From positions 1,426,001-1,490,000 of the forward strand of contig NZ_CP043959.1 in assembly GCF_008632955.1 (NCBI RefSeq): 64,000 nucleotides of DNA. Reading direction: 5' to 3'. How positions within the stretch are numbered: position 1 is the stretch's first letter; each line of letters starts with the position of its first letter. A program made the position numbers and the translations under genes. A model generated the notes under the pieces. That model was not told where the DNA came from, searched no databases, and saw nothing but the letters and a program-made list of their open reading frames with translations. Source of the stretch: Streptomyces tendae. Lineage in GTDB: Bacteria; Actinomycetota; Actinomycetes; Streptomycetales; Streptomycetaceae. Shown piece by piece: positions 55,901-63,315 of this stretch.

Positions 55901-56677
55901 GGAGGAGAAGGACGCCAGGGCACGCGTGCGCTGGATCATGTCGGGGTTGCTGGTCGCCTCCGCCATGTCCTGCGAGAGGTCGATCAGGTTCTCGATCAGG
56001 CGGTGATAGCCCTCGACGGTCTGGGTCGAGTTGTTCTCCGTCTGGAAGGCCGTGTTGCGGATCTTCTCGAGCTCGCCCAGGTCACCGGCGATCTGCACCA
56101 GGTTGTCGCGGACGCCCTTGAGGTTGCCGTCCTTGCTCGCGGCGTCGATCTCCTCGGAGCTGTCGAGGAAGTTCGACTTGGCGCGGTCGGTCTTCTCCCG
56201 GTAGCCCTTGACCGAGAAGTCCGTGCCCTTGCCGCCGTGCGCGAGCGGACCGGCCGACTGGTCGCGCTCCTCCTGGAGCGCGTGTGCCAGTTCGGTGGCC
56301 TGCTTGGTCATGTCCGTCAGCAGCTTCATGTTGTCGAGCTGCTGGATGTCGTCCATCGACTGCTGGATACGCAGCGCGCCGAGCGAGGTGGCCGCGACCA
56401 CGGGCAGCGCGAGCAGCGACACCAGACGGGTCGAGATGCGCCAGTTGCGCAGGGCTATTCGCGAACCCGGGCCGGTCGACTCGGCGGGGGCGGCCGACGG
56501 CGAAGTCGGCGGTGCGGGCGGCGCGCCCGCGCCGGGGCGCTCGCCGCCGTTGCCGGGCGTGGTCGAACCCTGGCTCTGGGCGTGCTGGGGCGAGGAGCTG
56601 ACGGCCTTGGGGCCAGTCCCGCCCTGCGGCTCCGGCTCCGCCGAAGCGCTGCCATCCCTCTTGAAACGTCCCTGCAC
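52937..56677 (-). CDS. cvnA: Conservon sensor histidine kinase-like protein (CvnA)
   Basis: 1246 residues from GTG 56677 (VQGRFKRDG); an ATG at 56800 is possible. Helix 1 near STRLVSLLALPVVAATSLGA, a long extracellular helical sensor, helix 2 ALILIVLGVSLVGAFVVARS, HAMP, LDHLATRMRRNGENLLVLAG and an ATPase domain with LLAELLENATSFSSPQ and DTGIGLSPEDL. The tail of about 500 residues is Gly/Gln/Pro-rich with six x-GQ-F/Y motifs and ends like its paralogue in SGLPRRVPKANLV…VRGRLTNLRRG. It heads the second conservon. Kinase output may be protein-protein signalling to CvnB/C/D. Confidence 0.92.
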   Translation of the reverse strand: MQGRFKRDGSASAEPEPQGGTGPKAVSSSPQHAQSQGSTTPGNGGERPGAGAPPAPPTSPSAAPAESTGPGSRIALRNWRISTRLVSLLALPVVAATSLGALRIQQSMDDIQQLDNMKLLTDMTKQATELAHALQEERDQSAGPLAHGGKGTDFSVKGYREKTDRAKSNFLDSSEEIDAASKDGNLKGVRDNLVQIAGDLGELEKIRNTAFQTENNSTQTVEGYHRLIENLIDLSQDMAEATSNPDMIQRTRALASFSSAKEYASVQRAVLAAALPASNTTKGKLNENDRLYAESALTSQKSELRSFKSIYGEDLAAELLLPIEEGNTTIKATDEYAGRALASQYGLASVGARSYRDWLDDSSTKIQQMKNIEHSLLEDMEQKARELRSATERDAIVSGALILIVLGVSLVGAFVVARSMIRSLRRLEDTATRVAQERLPDLVKQLSESDPQDVDTSVESVGVHSRDEIGRVAAAFDDVHREAVRLAAEQALLRGNVNAMFTNLSRRSQGLIQRQLSLISELESREADPDQLSSLFKLDHLATRMRRNGENLLVLAGEEPGRRWTRPVPLVDVLRAAASEVEQYERIELAAVPSTEVAGRVVNDLVHLLAELLENATSFSSPQTKVKVTGHALPDGRVLIEIHDTGIGLSPEDLAAINERLASPPTVDVSVSRRMGLFVVGRLSQRHGIRIQLRPSDSGGTTALVMLPVDVAQGGKKPQGKPGQPGAGGPAAAQAAAGAAAARRSAGAGQPGGGALGAGAPGGRLGSGQGPRAALPGRDGARPGARGPQGPSGNQTPSLFDQGAPSAPPQGRPAPAGAGAFGAQAPGAPQASGQGGNQGQDAFGGARGQVPPQRGNAPAERGRRPQLPPRGGARPELPGGDQQQRVPSWSDENAQPPVPRASMDAPRGHEEPDVSRTASMPRFDDHQGPGATAEIPRFDEQQQSPAAPAHGPANGQHPGQYAQPGTNGAHATGQFVRGDIFGGQQGGPGGQNPPATGQFPAVQGYDNGAAGQYQAPGQDNGSTGQYALPDRGNAGDPSSTGQFERPRMNGRPDGGFGAPRPQPPQQRPEEQRQASDAWALPPATGPGDGRTPLYDTLETNWFRGGQGGAQEQAGGAAPAAPQQYQPQQQHQPQQPPQQPQGQTGPQRSNAAWRSSPNDELVKQAERVRKPAAGGVTTSGLPRRVPKANLVPGTAQQQSHQSGPQVSRAPDDVRGRLTNLRRGIAQGRQAGPSQTGSFPHPTHQQER

Positions 56678-57281
56678 TAGCGTCGCAACCTCTGAACCAG
56701 GCGCCCCTCCGCGTGAACGGCGAGGCACGGTGTCGGCGTCATAGGGGCGCCCTGAATACGCCCCCGTGGTGGTCGTGATGATCCGGCGCCGGTCCCCCAT
56801 CTCGCCGCCACTCGGCGCGTGGTCGCGCCCCCTGTGCGCCGGCTCGATCCCTGCGGCGGTCCGTGAGATTCCAGCACAGTGCAGGATCTCCAACAAGGCC
56901 CGTGGGCTTACCCGTGACATACGTGACACCCGGTGAGTGACACATCACCGGGGGTAGAAAAGGATCTTGTCGATATCGGGCGAAACGACGCGGACCGGCG
57001 AGGTGGTGCGGGTGTCCCAGTCGGCATGATCAGCAGCGGAATGGTCGCTTCAGGGGGTCAATGTCCGATTCCGGTCACCCCGGAACGGGTCCACATTGCC
57101 TGAAATGTTCATCACTTCGTGAGGAAACTCACACCGAGATCACCGGATCCGCACCCGGGTCGCCGGGAATTCAATGTTTAGCCTGACGCTTTACAGGGAC
57201 GGCAGAACTGACAACCCGCGCCCGCGTGAGGTCCTCCGGACCCCGCCGGGCGCCCGTGCACAGGACAGGGTCAAGTAAACA
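56678..57281. other. 604-base divergent promoter region
   Basis: Between cvnA (minus) and a small gene (plus). It is clearly richer in AT than its surroundings at 56950-57200 and has no convincing ORF. It contains three GTGACA repeats (56914, 56923, 56937) and one BldD-like box. On the plus strand gtttagcctgacgctttacagg (about 57177-57198) could be promoter material for the small gene. Confidence 0.5.
56936..56949. promoter_or_regulatory. BldD-like box AGTGA-caca-TCACC
   Basis: Matches on every fixed position the published BldD consensus form (AGTGA, variable spacer, TCACC). Two further GTGACA half-sites lie just upstream. It is about 260 bases from the cvnA start on the minus strand and could link this conservon to developmental c-di-GMP/BldD control. 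Binding is not shown. Confidence 0.5.
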
Positions 57282-57470
57282 GTGAAGACGACGACGATGT
57301 TCCACAAGATCGCCAACCCGCGGCGCACGACGCTGGCGCACCTCGGCGGTGCCGACGAACTGCGGACGCCGGTACAGCAGGAGCACCCCGTCGAACTCCC
57401 CGCCCAGACTGCCAACCCCAAGCGCACCGTCCTCATGGAGATCCCCGTCGCGGCCGACGCCGCGCACTGA
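57282..57470 (+). CDS. Small conserved protein, 62 residues
   Basis: MKTTTMFHKIANPRRTTLAH then LGGADELRTPVQQEHPVELP and NPKRTVLMEIPVAADAAH. The GTG at 57282 and ATG at 57297 are both possible; the GTG has AGGACAGGG 10-15 bases upstream. Balanced composition and a following terminator argue that it is real. No function known. Confidence 0.65.
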   Translation: MKTTTMFHKIANPRRTTLAHLGGADELRTPVQQEHPVELPAQTANPKRTVLMEIPVAADAAH

Positions 57471-57523
57471 CACCGGTCCATACGCGCGACGGCCGCGAAA
57501 CGCTCAACGCGCACCGCGCGACC

Positions 57524-57563
57524 ACGAGGGGCGCCCCACCACGGACGGTGGGGCGCCCCTCGT
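57524..57563 (+). terminator. Terminator after the 62-residue gene
   Basis: A 17-bp perfect stem with a 6-base loop acggac (57524-57540 with 57547-57563). Confidence 0.92.
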
Positions 57564-57643
57564 CGGTGCGTCGGGCCGGGACCCCTGCGCGTTAGCCTGG
57601 AGCGTCAGACTCCAGCCGCTTCAGTCAAGGGGACCAGCATCCC

Positions 57644-58420
57644 GTGCGCATCGCCAGATTCTCCATCGACGGGAACGTCGCCTTCGGCGCGGTCGAGGGC
57701 GAGAAGCAGGACGAGCTCGTCCTGGACATCATCAAGGGCATCCCGTTCGCGGACTTCGAGCTCTCCGGCACCAAGGTCCCGGTGAGCAAGGTCAGGCTGC
57801 TGCCCCCGGTGCTCCCGAACAAGGTGGTGGCCTTCGGCCGCAACTACGCCGAGCACGCCAAGGAGATGGGCAACGAGGTGCCCGACGCCCCCTTCGCCTT
57901 CTTCAAGCCCGCCACCTCCGTCGTCGGCCCCGGTGACGAGATCCAGTACCCCTCCTTCTCGCAGGACGTGCACCACGAGGCCGAGCTCGCCGTGGTCATC
58001 GGCCGGCTCTGCCGGGAGGTCCCGCGCGAGCGCGTCAAGGACGTGATCTTCGGCTACACCTGCGCCAACGACGTCACCGCGCGCGACGTCCAGAAGCGCG
58101 AGAAGCAGTGGGCCCGGGCCAAGGGCTTCGACACCTCCTGCCCGCTCGGCCCCTGGGTGGAGACCGAACTGGACCCGAACGACCTGACGATCCAGCTCAC
58201 GGTCAACGGCGGCCAGCGCCAGCTCGGCCGCACCAGCGAGATGATCCACTCCATCGAGGACCTGATCGTCAACATCTCCGAGGCCATGACGCTGCTCCCG
58301 GGCGACGTCATCCTCACGGGCACCCCGGCTGGGGTCGGCCCCCTGCACGTCGGCGACGAGGTCGCCGTCACCATCGAAGGCATCGGCACTCTCACCAACA
58401 AGGTTGTCAAGCGTGGCTAG
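57644..58420 (+). CDS. Fumarylacetoacetate hydrolase-family protein
   Basis: 258 residues. The FAH fold has the metal ligands in [15 protein letters not shown] (His-x-Glu-x-Glu) and the motifs [40 protein letters not shown] and [15 protein letters not shown]. Members hydrolyse or decarboxylate C-C bonds in aromatic catabolism or act as oxaloacetate decarboxylases; the true substrate is not evident. GTG 57644 has AAGGGGA 9 bases upstream. The last 8 bases overlap gltX. Confidence 0.93.
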   Translation: MRIARFSIDGNVAFGAVEGEKQDELVLDIIKGIPFADFELSGTKVPVSKVRLLPPVLPNKVVAFGRNYAEHAKEMGNEVPDAPFAFFKPATSVVGPGDEIQYPSFSQDVHHEAELAVVIGRLCREVPRERVKDVIFGYTCANDVTARDVQKREKQWARAKGFDTSCPLGPWVETELDPNDLTIQLTVNGGQRQLGRTSEMIHSIEDLIVNISEAMTLLPGDVILTGTPAGVGPLHVGDEVAVTIEGIGTLTNKVVKRG

Positions 58421-59891
58421 CGCATCCGCCGTACGCGTCCGTTTCTGCCCGTCGCCCACCGGTAACCCCCATGTGGGCCTGGTCCGCACCGCCCTGTTCA
58501 ACTGGGCGTTCGCCAAGCACCACGGCGGCACCCTGGTCTTCCGCATCGAGGACACCGACGCGGCCCGCGACTCCGAGGAGTCCTACAACCAGCTGCTCGA
58601 CTCCATGCGCTGGCTGGGCTTCGACTGGGACGAGGGCCCGGAGGTGGGCGGCCCGCACGCGCCGTACCGGCAGTCGCAGCGGATGGACATCTACCGGGAC
58701 GTCGCGCGCAAGCTCCTCGACGCCGGCCACGCCTACCACTGCTACTGCTCCCAGGAGGAGCTGGACACCCGCCGCGAGGCCGCCCGCGCCGCCGGCAAGC
58801 CGTCCGGCTACGACGGCCACTGCCGTGAGCTCGCGCCCGCGCAGGTCGAGGAGTACCAGGCCCAGGGCCGCGAGCCGATCGTCCGCTTCCGGATGCCCGA
58901 CGAGCCGATCACCTTCACGGACCTGGTCCGCGGCGAGATCACCTACCAGCCGGAGAACGTCCCGGACTACGGCATCGTGCGCGCCAACGGCGCCCCGCTG
59001 TACACCCTGGTCAACCCGGTCGACGACGCCCTCATGGAGATCACCCACGTCCTGCGCGGCGAGGACCTGCTCTCTTCCACCCCGCGCCAGATCGCCCTGT
59101 ACCGGGCGCTGATCGAGCTGGGCGTCGCCAAGGAGATCCCCGCCTTCGGCCACCTGCCGTACGTGATGGGCGAAGGCAACAAGAAGCTCTCCAAGCGTGA
59201 CCCGCAGTCCTCGCTCAACCTCTACCGCGAGCGCGGCTTCCTGCCCGAGGGCCTGCTCAACTACCTCTCGCTGCTCGGCTGGTCGCTCTCCGCCGACCAG
59301 GACGTCTTCTCGGTCGAGGAGATGGTCGCCGCCTTCGACATCGGCGACGTCAACCCCAACCCGGCCCGCTTCGACCTGAAGAAGTGCGAGGCGATCAACG
59401 CCGACCACATCCGCATGCTCGATGTGAAGGACTTCACCGAGCGCTGCGCCCCGTGGCTGAAGGCCCCGTTCGCGCCCTGGGCGCCCGAGGCCTTCGACGA
59501 GGCCAAGTGGCAGGCGATCGCCCCGCACGCGCAGACCCGCCTCAAGGTCCTCTCCGAGATCACGGACAACGTCGACTTCCTGTTCCTGCCCGAGCCGGTC
59601 TCCGACGAGGCGTCCTGGAACAAGGCGATGAAGGAGGGCTCCGACGCCCTGCTGCGCACCGCGCGGGAGAAGCTGGAGGCCGCCGACTGGACCTCCGCCG
59701 AGTCGCTGAAGGAGGCCGTCCTGGCCGCAGGCGAGGCCCACGGCCTCAAGCTCGGCAAGGCCCAGGCCCCGGTCCGCGTCGCGGTCACCGGCCGCACCGT
59801 CGGCCTGCCGCTCTTCGAGTCCCTCGAGGTCCTGGGCAAGGACACGACGCTGGCCCGCATCGACGCGGCCCTGGTGAAGCTCGCCGGCTGA
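58413..59891 (+). CDS. gltX: Glutamyl-tRNA synthetase
   Basis: 492-residue class Ib synthetase. HIGH region [25 protein letters not shown] variant [14 protein letters not shown], GluRS motifs [20 protein letters not shown] and [21 protein letters not shown] 58413 lies 8 bases inside the FAH gene, so expression is coupled. By family knowledge streptomycetes lack GlnRS, so this enzyme probably also charges tRNA-Gln with Glu for later amidation. tRNA-Gln and tRNA-Glu genes lie 0.9 kb downstream. Confidence 0.97.
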   Translation: MASASAVRVRFCPSPTGNPHVGLVRTALFNWAFAKHHGGTLVFRIEDTDAARDSEESYNQLLDSMRWLGFDWDEGPEVGGPHAPYRQSQRMDIYRDVARKLLDAGHAYHCYCSQEELDTRREAARAAGKPSGYDGHCRELAPAQVEEYQAQGREPIVRFRMPDEPITFTDLVRGEITYQPENVPDYGIVRANGAPLYTLVNPVDDALMEITHVLRGEDLLSSTPRQIALYRALIELGVAKEIPAFGHLPYVMGEGNKKLSKRDPQSSLNLYRERGFLPEGLLNYLSLLGWSLSADQDVFSVEEMVAAFDIGDVNPNPARFDLKKCEAINADHIRMLDVKDFTERCAPWLKAPFAPWAPEAFDEAKWQAIAPHAQTRLKVLSEITDNVDFLFLPEPVSDEASWNKAMKEGSDALLRTAREKLEAADWTSAESLKEAVLAAGEAHGLKLGKAQAPVRVAVTGRTVGLPLFESLEVLGKDTTLARIDAALVKLAG

Positions 59892-59905
59892 GGCCGTCCG
59901 CCGTC

Positions 59906-59941
59906 GGGGGCGGCGCCCGGACGCATCCGGGCGCCGCCCCC
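59906..59941 (+). terminator. Terminator of gltX
   Basis: A 16-bp perfect stem with a cgca loop (59906-59921 with 59926-59941), 15 bases after the gltX stop. Confidence 0.92.
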
Positions 59942-59967
59942 GTTCGTTCCCGGGTACCGTCGGTGGC

Positions 59968-60717
59968 ATGGACATCGTCGGGGCCATGGACATCCGCGCC
60001 GTCGTCTGGGACGTCGACGACACGCTGTTCGACTACACCTCCGCGGACCGGGAGGGCATGCGCGCCCATCTCGTGGCCGAGGGGCTGCTCGCGGGACACG
60101 GGTCCGTGGAGGAGGCGCTGGCACGCTGGCGCGAGATCACCGATCAGCAGTGGGCGCGGTTCGCCGCCGGCGAGGTGGACTTCGAGACCCAGCGGCGCGA
60201 CCGTACCCGGGTGTTCCTGGGGCGCGAGCTGACCGACGCCGAGGCGGACGCCTGGTTCGACCGTTACCTGGTCCACTACGAGTCCGCCTGGAGCCTCTTC
60301 CCGGACGTGCTGCCCGTGCTGGACGCCCTCGCGGAGAGCCACCGGCACGCCGTGCTCTCCAACTCCAGCCTGCATGTGCAGGACCGCAAGCTGCGCGTGC
60401 TCGGGGTGCACGACCGCTTCGAGGCCGTCCTGTGCGCCGCCGAGCTGGGCGTCTCCAAGCCGGAGCCCGCCGCCTTCCTGGCCGCCTGCGAGGCGCTCGC
60501 GCTGCCCCCGCAGCACGTCGCGTACGTCGGGGACCACCCGGAGATCGACGGCCGGGGGGCCGCCGAGGCCGGGCTGCTGTCGGTGTGGATCGACCGCGCC
60601 GACGCCCACGCGACGGTGGAACCGCCCGTGGGCCCGCGGCGGATCGCCTCCCTCTCCGAACTCACGTCGCTGCTGCGCGCCGATACTCGTTTTGGAGCCC
60701 CGTCCACCTTCAGGTAA
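59968..60717 (+). CDS. HAD-superfamily hydrolase
   Basis: 249 residues. Motif I VVWDVDDTLFD, motif II AVLSNSS, motif III Lys in GVSKPEPAAFL, motif IV VAYVGDHPEIDGRGAAEAGL. The helical cap after motif I (C1 type) is typical of small-molecule phosphatases such as phosphoglycolate phosphatase or beta-phosphoglucomutase relatives. TACCGT at 59955-59960 lies 7 bases before ATG 59968, so the mRNA is probably leaderless; ATG 59986 is a less likely start. Confidence 0.92.
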   Translation: MDIVGAMDIRAVVWDVDDTLFDYTSADREGMRAHLVAEGLLAGHGSVEEALARWREITDQQWARFAAGEVDFETQRRDRTRVFLGRELTDAEADAWFDRYLVHYESAWSLFPDVLPVLDALAESHRHAVLSNSSLHVQDRKLRVLGVHDRFEAVLCAAELGVSKPEPAAFLAACEALALPPQHVAYVGDHPEIDGRGAAEAGLLSVWIDRADAHATVEPPVGPRRIASLSELTSLLRADTRFGAPSTFR

Positions 60718-60720
60718 TGT
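60692..60720 (+). promoter_or_regulatory. Probable promoter of the tRNA cluster
   Basis: TTGGAG (60692-60697) and TAATGT (60715-60720) with 17 bases between, overlapping the end of the HAD gene. It is the best-matching housekeeping promoter upstream of the five tRNAs. Confidence 0.6.
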
Positions 60721-60808
60721 TCTTCCTGCGCCGCGGGGAGCGGGCCGGAAGGCCGGAGCCCCGAAGCGCAGAACTAGAACAAGATCCCCTCAGGGGCTTG
60801 CGTTCCAG

Positions 60809-60880
60809 TGGCCTATGGTGTAATTGGCAGCACGACTGATTCTGGTTCAGTTAGTCTTGGTTCGAGTCCAGGTAGGCCAG
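60809..60880 (+). tRNA. tRNA-Gln (CTG)
   Basis: 72 nt. Acceptor stem TGGCCTA/TAGGCCA, anticodon stem ACTGA/TCAGT with loop TTCTGGT (anticodon CTG), T loop TTCGAGT. CCA is not encoded. Confidence 0.96.
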
Positions 60881-60919
60881 CTCGCAGAGCTCATCTGCAC
60901 CCGCGGATCACATCCGCAA

Positions 60920-60992
60920 GCCCCCGTTGTGTAGCGGCCTAGCACGCTGCCCTCTCAAGGCAGTAGCGCCGGTTCGAATCCGGTCGGGGGTA
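60920..60992 (+). tRNA. tRNA-Glu (CTC), variant copy
   Basis: 73 nt. Acceptor GCCCCCG/CGGGGGT with a terminal G-U pair, anticodon stem CTGCC/GGCAG and loop CTCTCAA (anticodon CTC). It differs from the other two copies by a compensatory pair in the anticodon stem (T-A instead of C-G). Confidence 0.96.
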
Positions 60993-61054
60993 CAGATCCT
61001 TCCCGCGAGGACAGTCAGGGTAGCTCCCTCTGTCTTCGATGCAGGATCGCTAGG

Positions 61055-61127
61055 GCCCCCGTTGTGTAGCGGCCTAGCACGCCGCCCTCTCAAGGCGGTA
61101 GCGCCGGTTCGAATCCGGTCGGGGGTA
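61055..61127 (+). tRNA. tRNA-Glu (CTC)
   Basis: 73 nt. Identical to the copy at 61248: anticodon stem CCGCC/GGCGG, loop CTCTCAA, T loop TTCGAAT. CCA not encoded. Confidence 0.96.
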
Positions 61128-61148
61128 CTGACTGGTCTAAACCATCAT

Positions 61149-61220
61149 TGGTCTATGGTGTAATTGGCAGCACGACTGATTCTGGTTCAGTTAGTCTTGG
61201 TTCGAGTCCAGGTAGACCAG
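61149..61220 (+). tRNA. tRNA-Gln (CTG), second copy
   Basis: 72 nt. Same as the first tRNA-Gln except for a compensatory acceptor pair: TGGTCTA/TAGACCA instead of TGGCCTA/TAGGCCA. Both copies remain fully paired. Confidence 0.96.
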
Positions 61221-61247
61221 CAGGATCTGCGGAAACGCATGATCCAC

Positions 61248-61320
61248 GCCCCCGTTGTGTAGCGGCCTAGCACGCCGCCCTCTCAAGGCGGTAGCGCCGG
61301 TTCGAATCCGGTCGGGGGTA
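61248..61320 (+). tRNA. tRNA-Glu (CTC)
   Basis: 73 nt. Third Glu copy and last gene of the cluster, followed directly by a terminator. Confidence 0.96.
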
Positions 61321-61327
61321 CACAGGA

Positions 61328-61359
61328 CGAAAGCCCTCCACTTCGGTGGGGGGCTTTCG
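61328..61359 (+). terminator. Terminator of the tRNA cluster
   Basis: A 14-bp stem (61328-61341 with 61346-61359) with a TTCG tetraloop and one G-U pair. It can also serve the convergent MerR gene, which ends at 61369. Confidence 0.88.
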
Positions 61360-61368
61360 CGTTGCCGC

Positions 61369-62013
61369 TCACTCGATGCCGTACCGGCGCGCCGACTCCT
61401 CCTCCTGCGCCAGCCGGTGCAGGGCCCGCAGCACCGGCTCGAACAGCACCGCCGACGCCACCGCCAGCTCCACCTGCTCCGTCGGCGAGGCGTACGTCTC
61501 CATGTGGTCCAGCTGCCGGGACGCCACCTGGTGCATCAGCCGGCCGTACGGGGCCATCAGTTCGGCGTCCCAGGGGTAGCCGAGCCGGCGCAGCGTCGCC
61601 ACCGCCACCACCAGCGAGCGGTACACGGGGGAGAGCGCGGCCAGCTCCCGCGCGGTCTCCCAGCCCAGCGCCTCCAGGAGCCGTTCCACCTCCACGCGGG
61701 CGGCCACGACGTCCGGGTCCTCCTCGTCCGGCTCCGGGTCCTGCGGCAGCGCCCACAGCGCCGCGCCCAGCCGGATGGTGCGGCCCAGGGAGTCGTCGTC
61801 GATGTGGCCCAGCACCTCGCGGGCCTTCGCCACCGGGACGCCTCCCACCTGGATCAGGGCGCGCACCAGACGCAGCCGGCGCAGGTGCTCCTCGTCGTAC
61901 TCCGCCGTCGTGGCGTTGACCCGGCGGCCGGGCGGCAACAGTCCTTCCCGCAGGTAGTACTTGATCGTCGCGGTGGACACACCGCTGCGTTCGCTCAACT
62001 CGGCCAGCCGCAC
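61369..62013 (-). CDS. MerR-family regulator
   Basis: 214 residues. The N-terminal MerR winged helix is VRLAELSERSGVSTATIKYY followed by LREGLLPPGRRVNATTAEYD. The dimerisation helix follows (RLVRALIQVGGVPVAKAREV), then a C-terminal helical domain of about 110 residues with no cysteine ligand pattern, so it is not a metal sensor. GTG 62013 is preferred to the TTG at 62049 because AAAGGCG lies about 8 bases upstream and the HTH usually starts at residue 1-3. Effector unknown. Confidence 0.88.
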   Translation of the reverse strand: MRLAELSERSGVSTATIKYYLREGLLPPGRRVNATTAEYDEEHLRRLRLVRALIQVGGVPVAKAREVLGHIDDDSLGRTIRLGAALWALPQDPEPDEEDPDVVAARVEVERLLEALGWETARELAALSPVYRSLVVAVATLRRLGYPWDAELMAPYGRLMHQVASRQLDHMETYASPTEQVELAVASAVLFEPVLRALHRLAQEEESARRYGIE

Positions 62014-62408
62014 GTCTTGCGCCTTTCTTCGGATAGCGGGGCCATCCAATAGCTCCGTGGGAGCACATCCAGCCCACCCTACGGATGCGGGAGCACGTCA
62101 CGCGGCGCAGGTCCGCCGGCACGAAGCGCGCGACCGCGGCGGACGAGCGGGCGTCGTCGTCCTGCTGACCGGCATGCGGACCAACCGCGTTCCGGGCGGC
62201 GCGCCACTGGCTCCCGGTCCTCCTCGGTTCCGTGCGTACGTGGTGCCGCAGGAGCAACGACGAGTCACCAAGAAACCGGCGACGGCGGAGCAGCCGGAAA
62301 AGGCGGCACCGCCGGTGACGGCCGGCGGCGCGTGAGACGAGGAAGGGGCCGCCGCGGCGTTGAGGCGGACCCGTTCCCGAGGGAGGTGTGCGATGGACGG
62401 GGGAAGCG
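62014..62408 (-). other. 395-base gap between ndgR and the MerR gene
   Basis: GC-rich DNA without a convincing gene on either strand. The MerR promoter should lie near 62020-62060 (GGATAGC…CCATCC). No terminator hairpin for ndgR was recognised. Confidence 0.4.
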
Positions 62409-63122
62409 TCAGGAACGGCGCAGCGCCTCGGACAGGCGGCCGGCGGCGTCGATGACGGCCTGGGCGTGCATCCGGCCCGGGTGCCGGGTCAGCCGCTCGA
62501 TGGGCCCGGAGACCGACACGGCGGCCACCACGCGGTTCGACGGACCGCGCACCGGCGCCGAGACGGACGCCACGCCCGGCTCGCGCTCGCCGATCGACTG
62601 GGCCCAGCCGCGGCGCCGTACGCCCGAGAGGGCCGTGGCCGTGAACCGGGCGCCCTGCAGGCCGCGGTGCAGCCGCTCCGGCTCCTCCCAGGCCATGAGG
62701 ATCTGCGCGGACGAACCGGCCTTCATCGTGAGCGTGGAGCCCACCGGGACCGTGTCCCGCAGACCGGACAGGCGCTCCGCCGCGGCGACGCAGATGCGCA
62801 TGTCGCCCTGGCGGCGGTAGAGCTGGGCGCTCTCGCCCGTCACGTCGCGCAGGTGGGTCAGCACCGGGCCGGCCGTCGCCAGCAGCCGGTCCTCGCCCGC
62901 GGCCGCGGCCAGTTCGGCGAGCCGTGGGCCGAGAATGAAGCGCCCCTGCATGTCACGCGCCACCATGCGGTGATGCTCCAGCGCCACGGCCAGGCGATGG
63001 GCCGTGGGTCGTGCCAGTCCGGTGGCACCGACCAACCCCGCGAGGGTGGCCGGGCCGGACTCCAGAGCGCTCAGGACGAGTGCTGCCTTGTCCAGAACGC
63101 CGACGCCGCTACTGTTGTCCAT
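62409..63122 (-). CDS. ndgR: IclR-family regulator of amino acid metabolism (NdgR/AreB-like)
   Basis: 237 residues. HTH GPATLAGLVGATGLARPTAH followed by RLAVALEHHRMVARDMQGRF, then the IclR ligand domain (PVLTHLRDVTGESAQLYRRQ, VSVSGPIERLTRHPGRMHAQ). Divergent adjacency to leuC is the conserved position of NdgR/AreB, which controls leucine and other amino acid genes in streptomycetes. The ATG at 63122 is chosen; a -10-like AAGTAT 6 bases upstream suggests a leaderless mRNA. A 33-codon upstream extension is rejected because it crosses the operator. Confidence 0.93.
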   Translation of the reverse strand: MDNSSGVGVLDKAALVLSALESGPATLAGLVGATGLARPTAHRLAVALEHHRMVARDMQGRFILGPRLAELAAAAGEDRLLATAGPVLTHLRDVTGESAQLYRRQGDMRICVAAAERLSGLRDTVPVGSTLTMKAGSSAQILMAWEEPERLHRGLQGARFTATALSGVRRRGWAQSIGEREPGVASVSAPVRGPSNRVVAAVSVSGPIERLTRHPGRMHAQAVIDAAGRLSEALRRS

Positions 63123-63130
63123 GCAACGAT

Positions 63131-63175
63131 ACTTGCGTCTCACTCTGTGAAACGCAAGTTCAATTTTCCGTGGAA
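63131..63175. promoter_or_regulatory. Candidate NdgR operator between ndgR and leuC
   Basis: Perfect inverted repeat ACTTGCGT (63131-63138) and ACGCAAGT (63152-63159) with a 13-base spacer. Next to it lies TTCC-gt-GGAA (63166-63175), close to the GGAA/TTCC arms of IclR-type sites. Both lie at the ndgR promoter and upstream of leuC. Confidence 0.6.
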
Positions 63176-63315
63176 CCCGCCACTCTTGAAGCACGAATCA
63201 ACGCGGCCCGTGGACCACCGGGCCTGACGGCGGACGCCCGGTGACAGGGGCGCGGGCGCCGTCTCACAGATCTCTAGTTGGGCCGGAGAGCTGCATGCCG
63301 GCCGGAGGGAAAGCG

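Noticed and set aside
53081..56680. 1199-residue plus-strand frame opposite the second cvnA
   Set aside because: Antisense of a clear sensor kinase gene; low-complexity Gly/Leu/Val/Arg sequence without domains.
60908..61163. Short ORFs across the tRNA genes
   Set aside because: They are repeats of the tRNA-Glu sequence translated in frame and overlap structured RNA genes.
62050..62335. Small ORFs on either strand between ndgR and the MerR gene
   Set aside because: No ribosome-binding sites and compositions typical of non-coding high-GC DNA.
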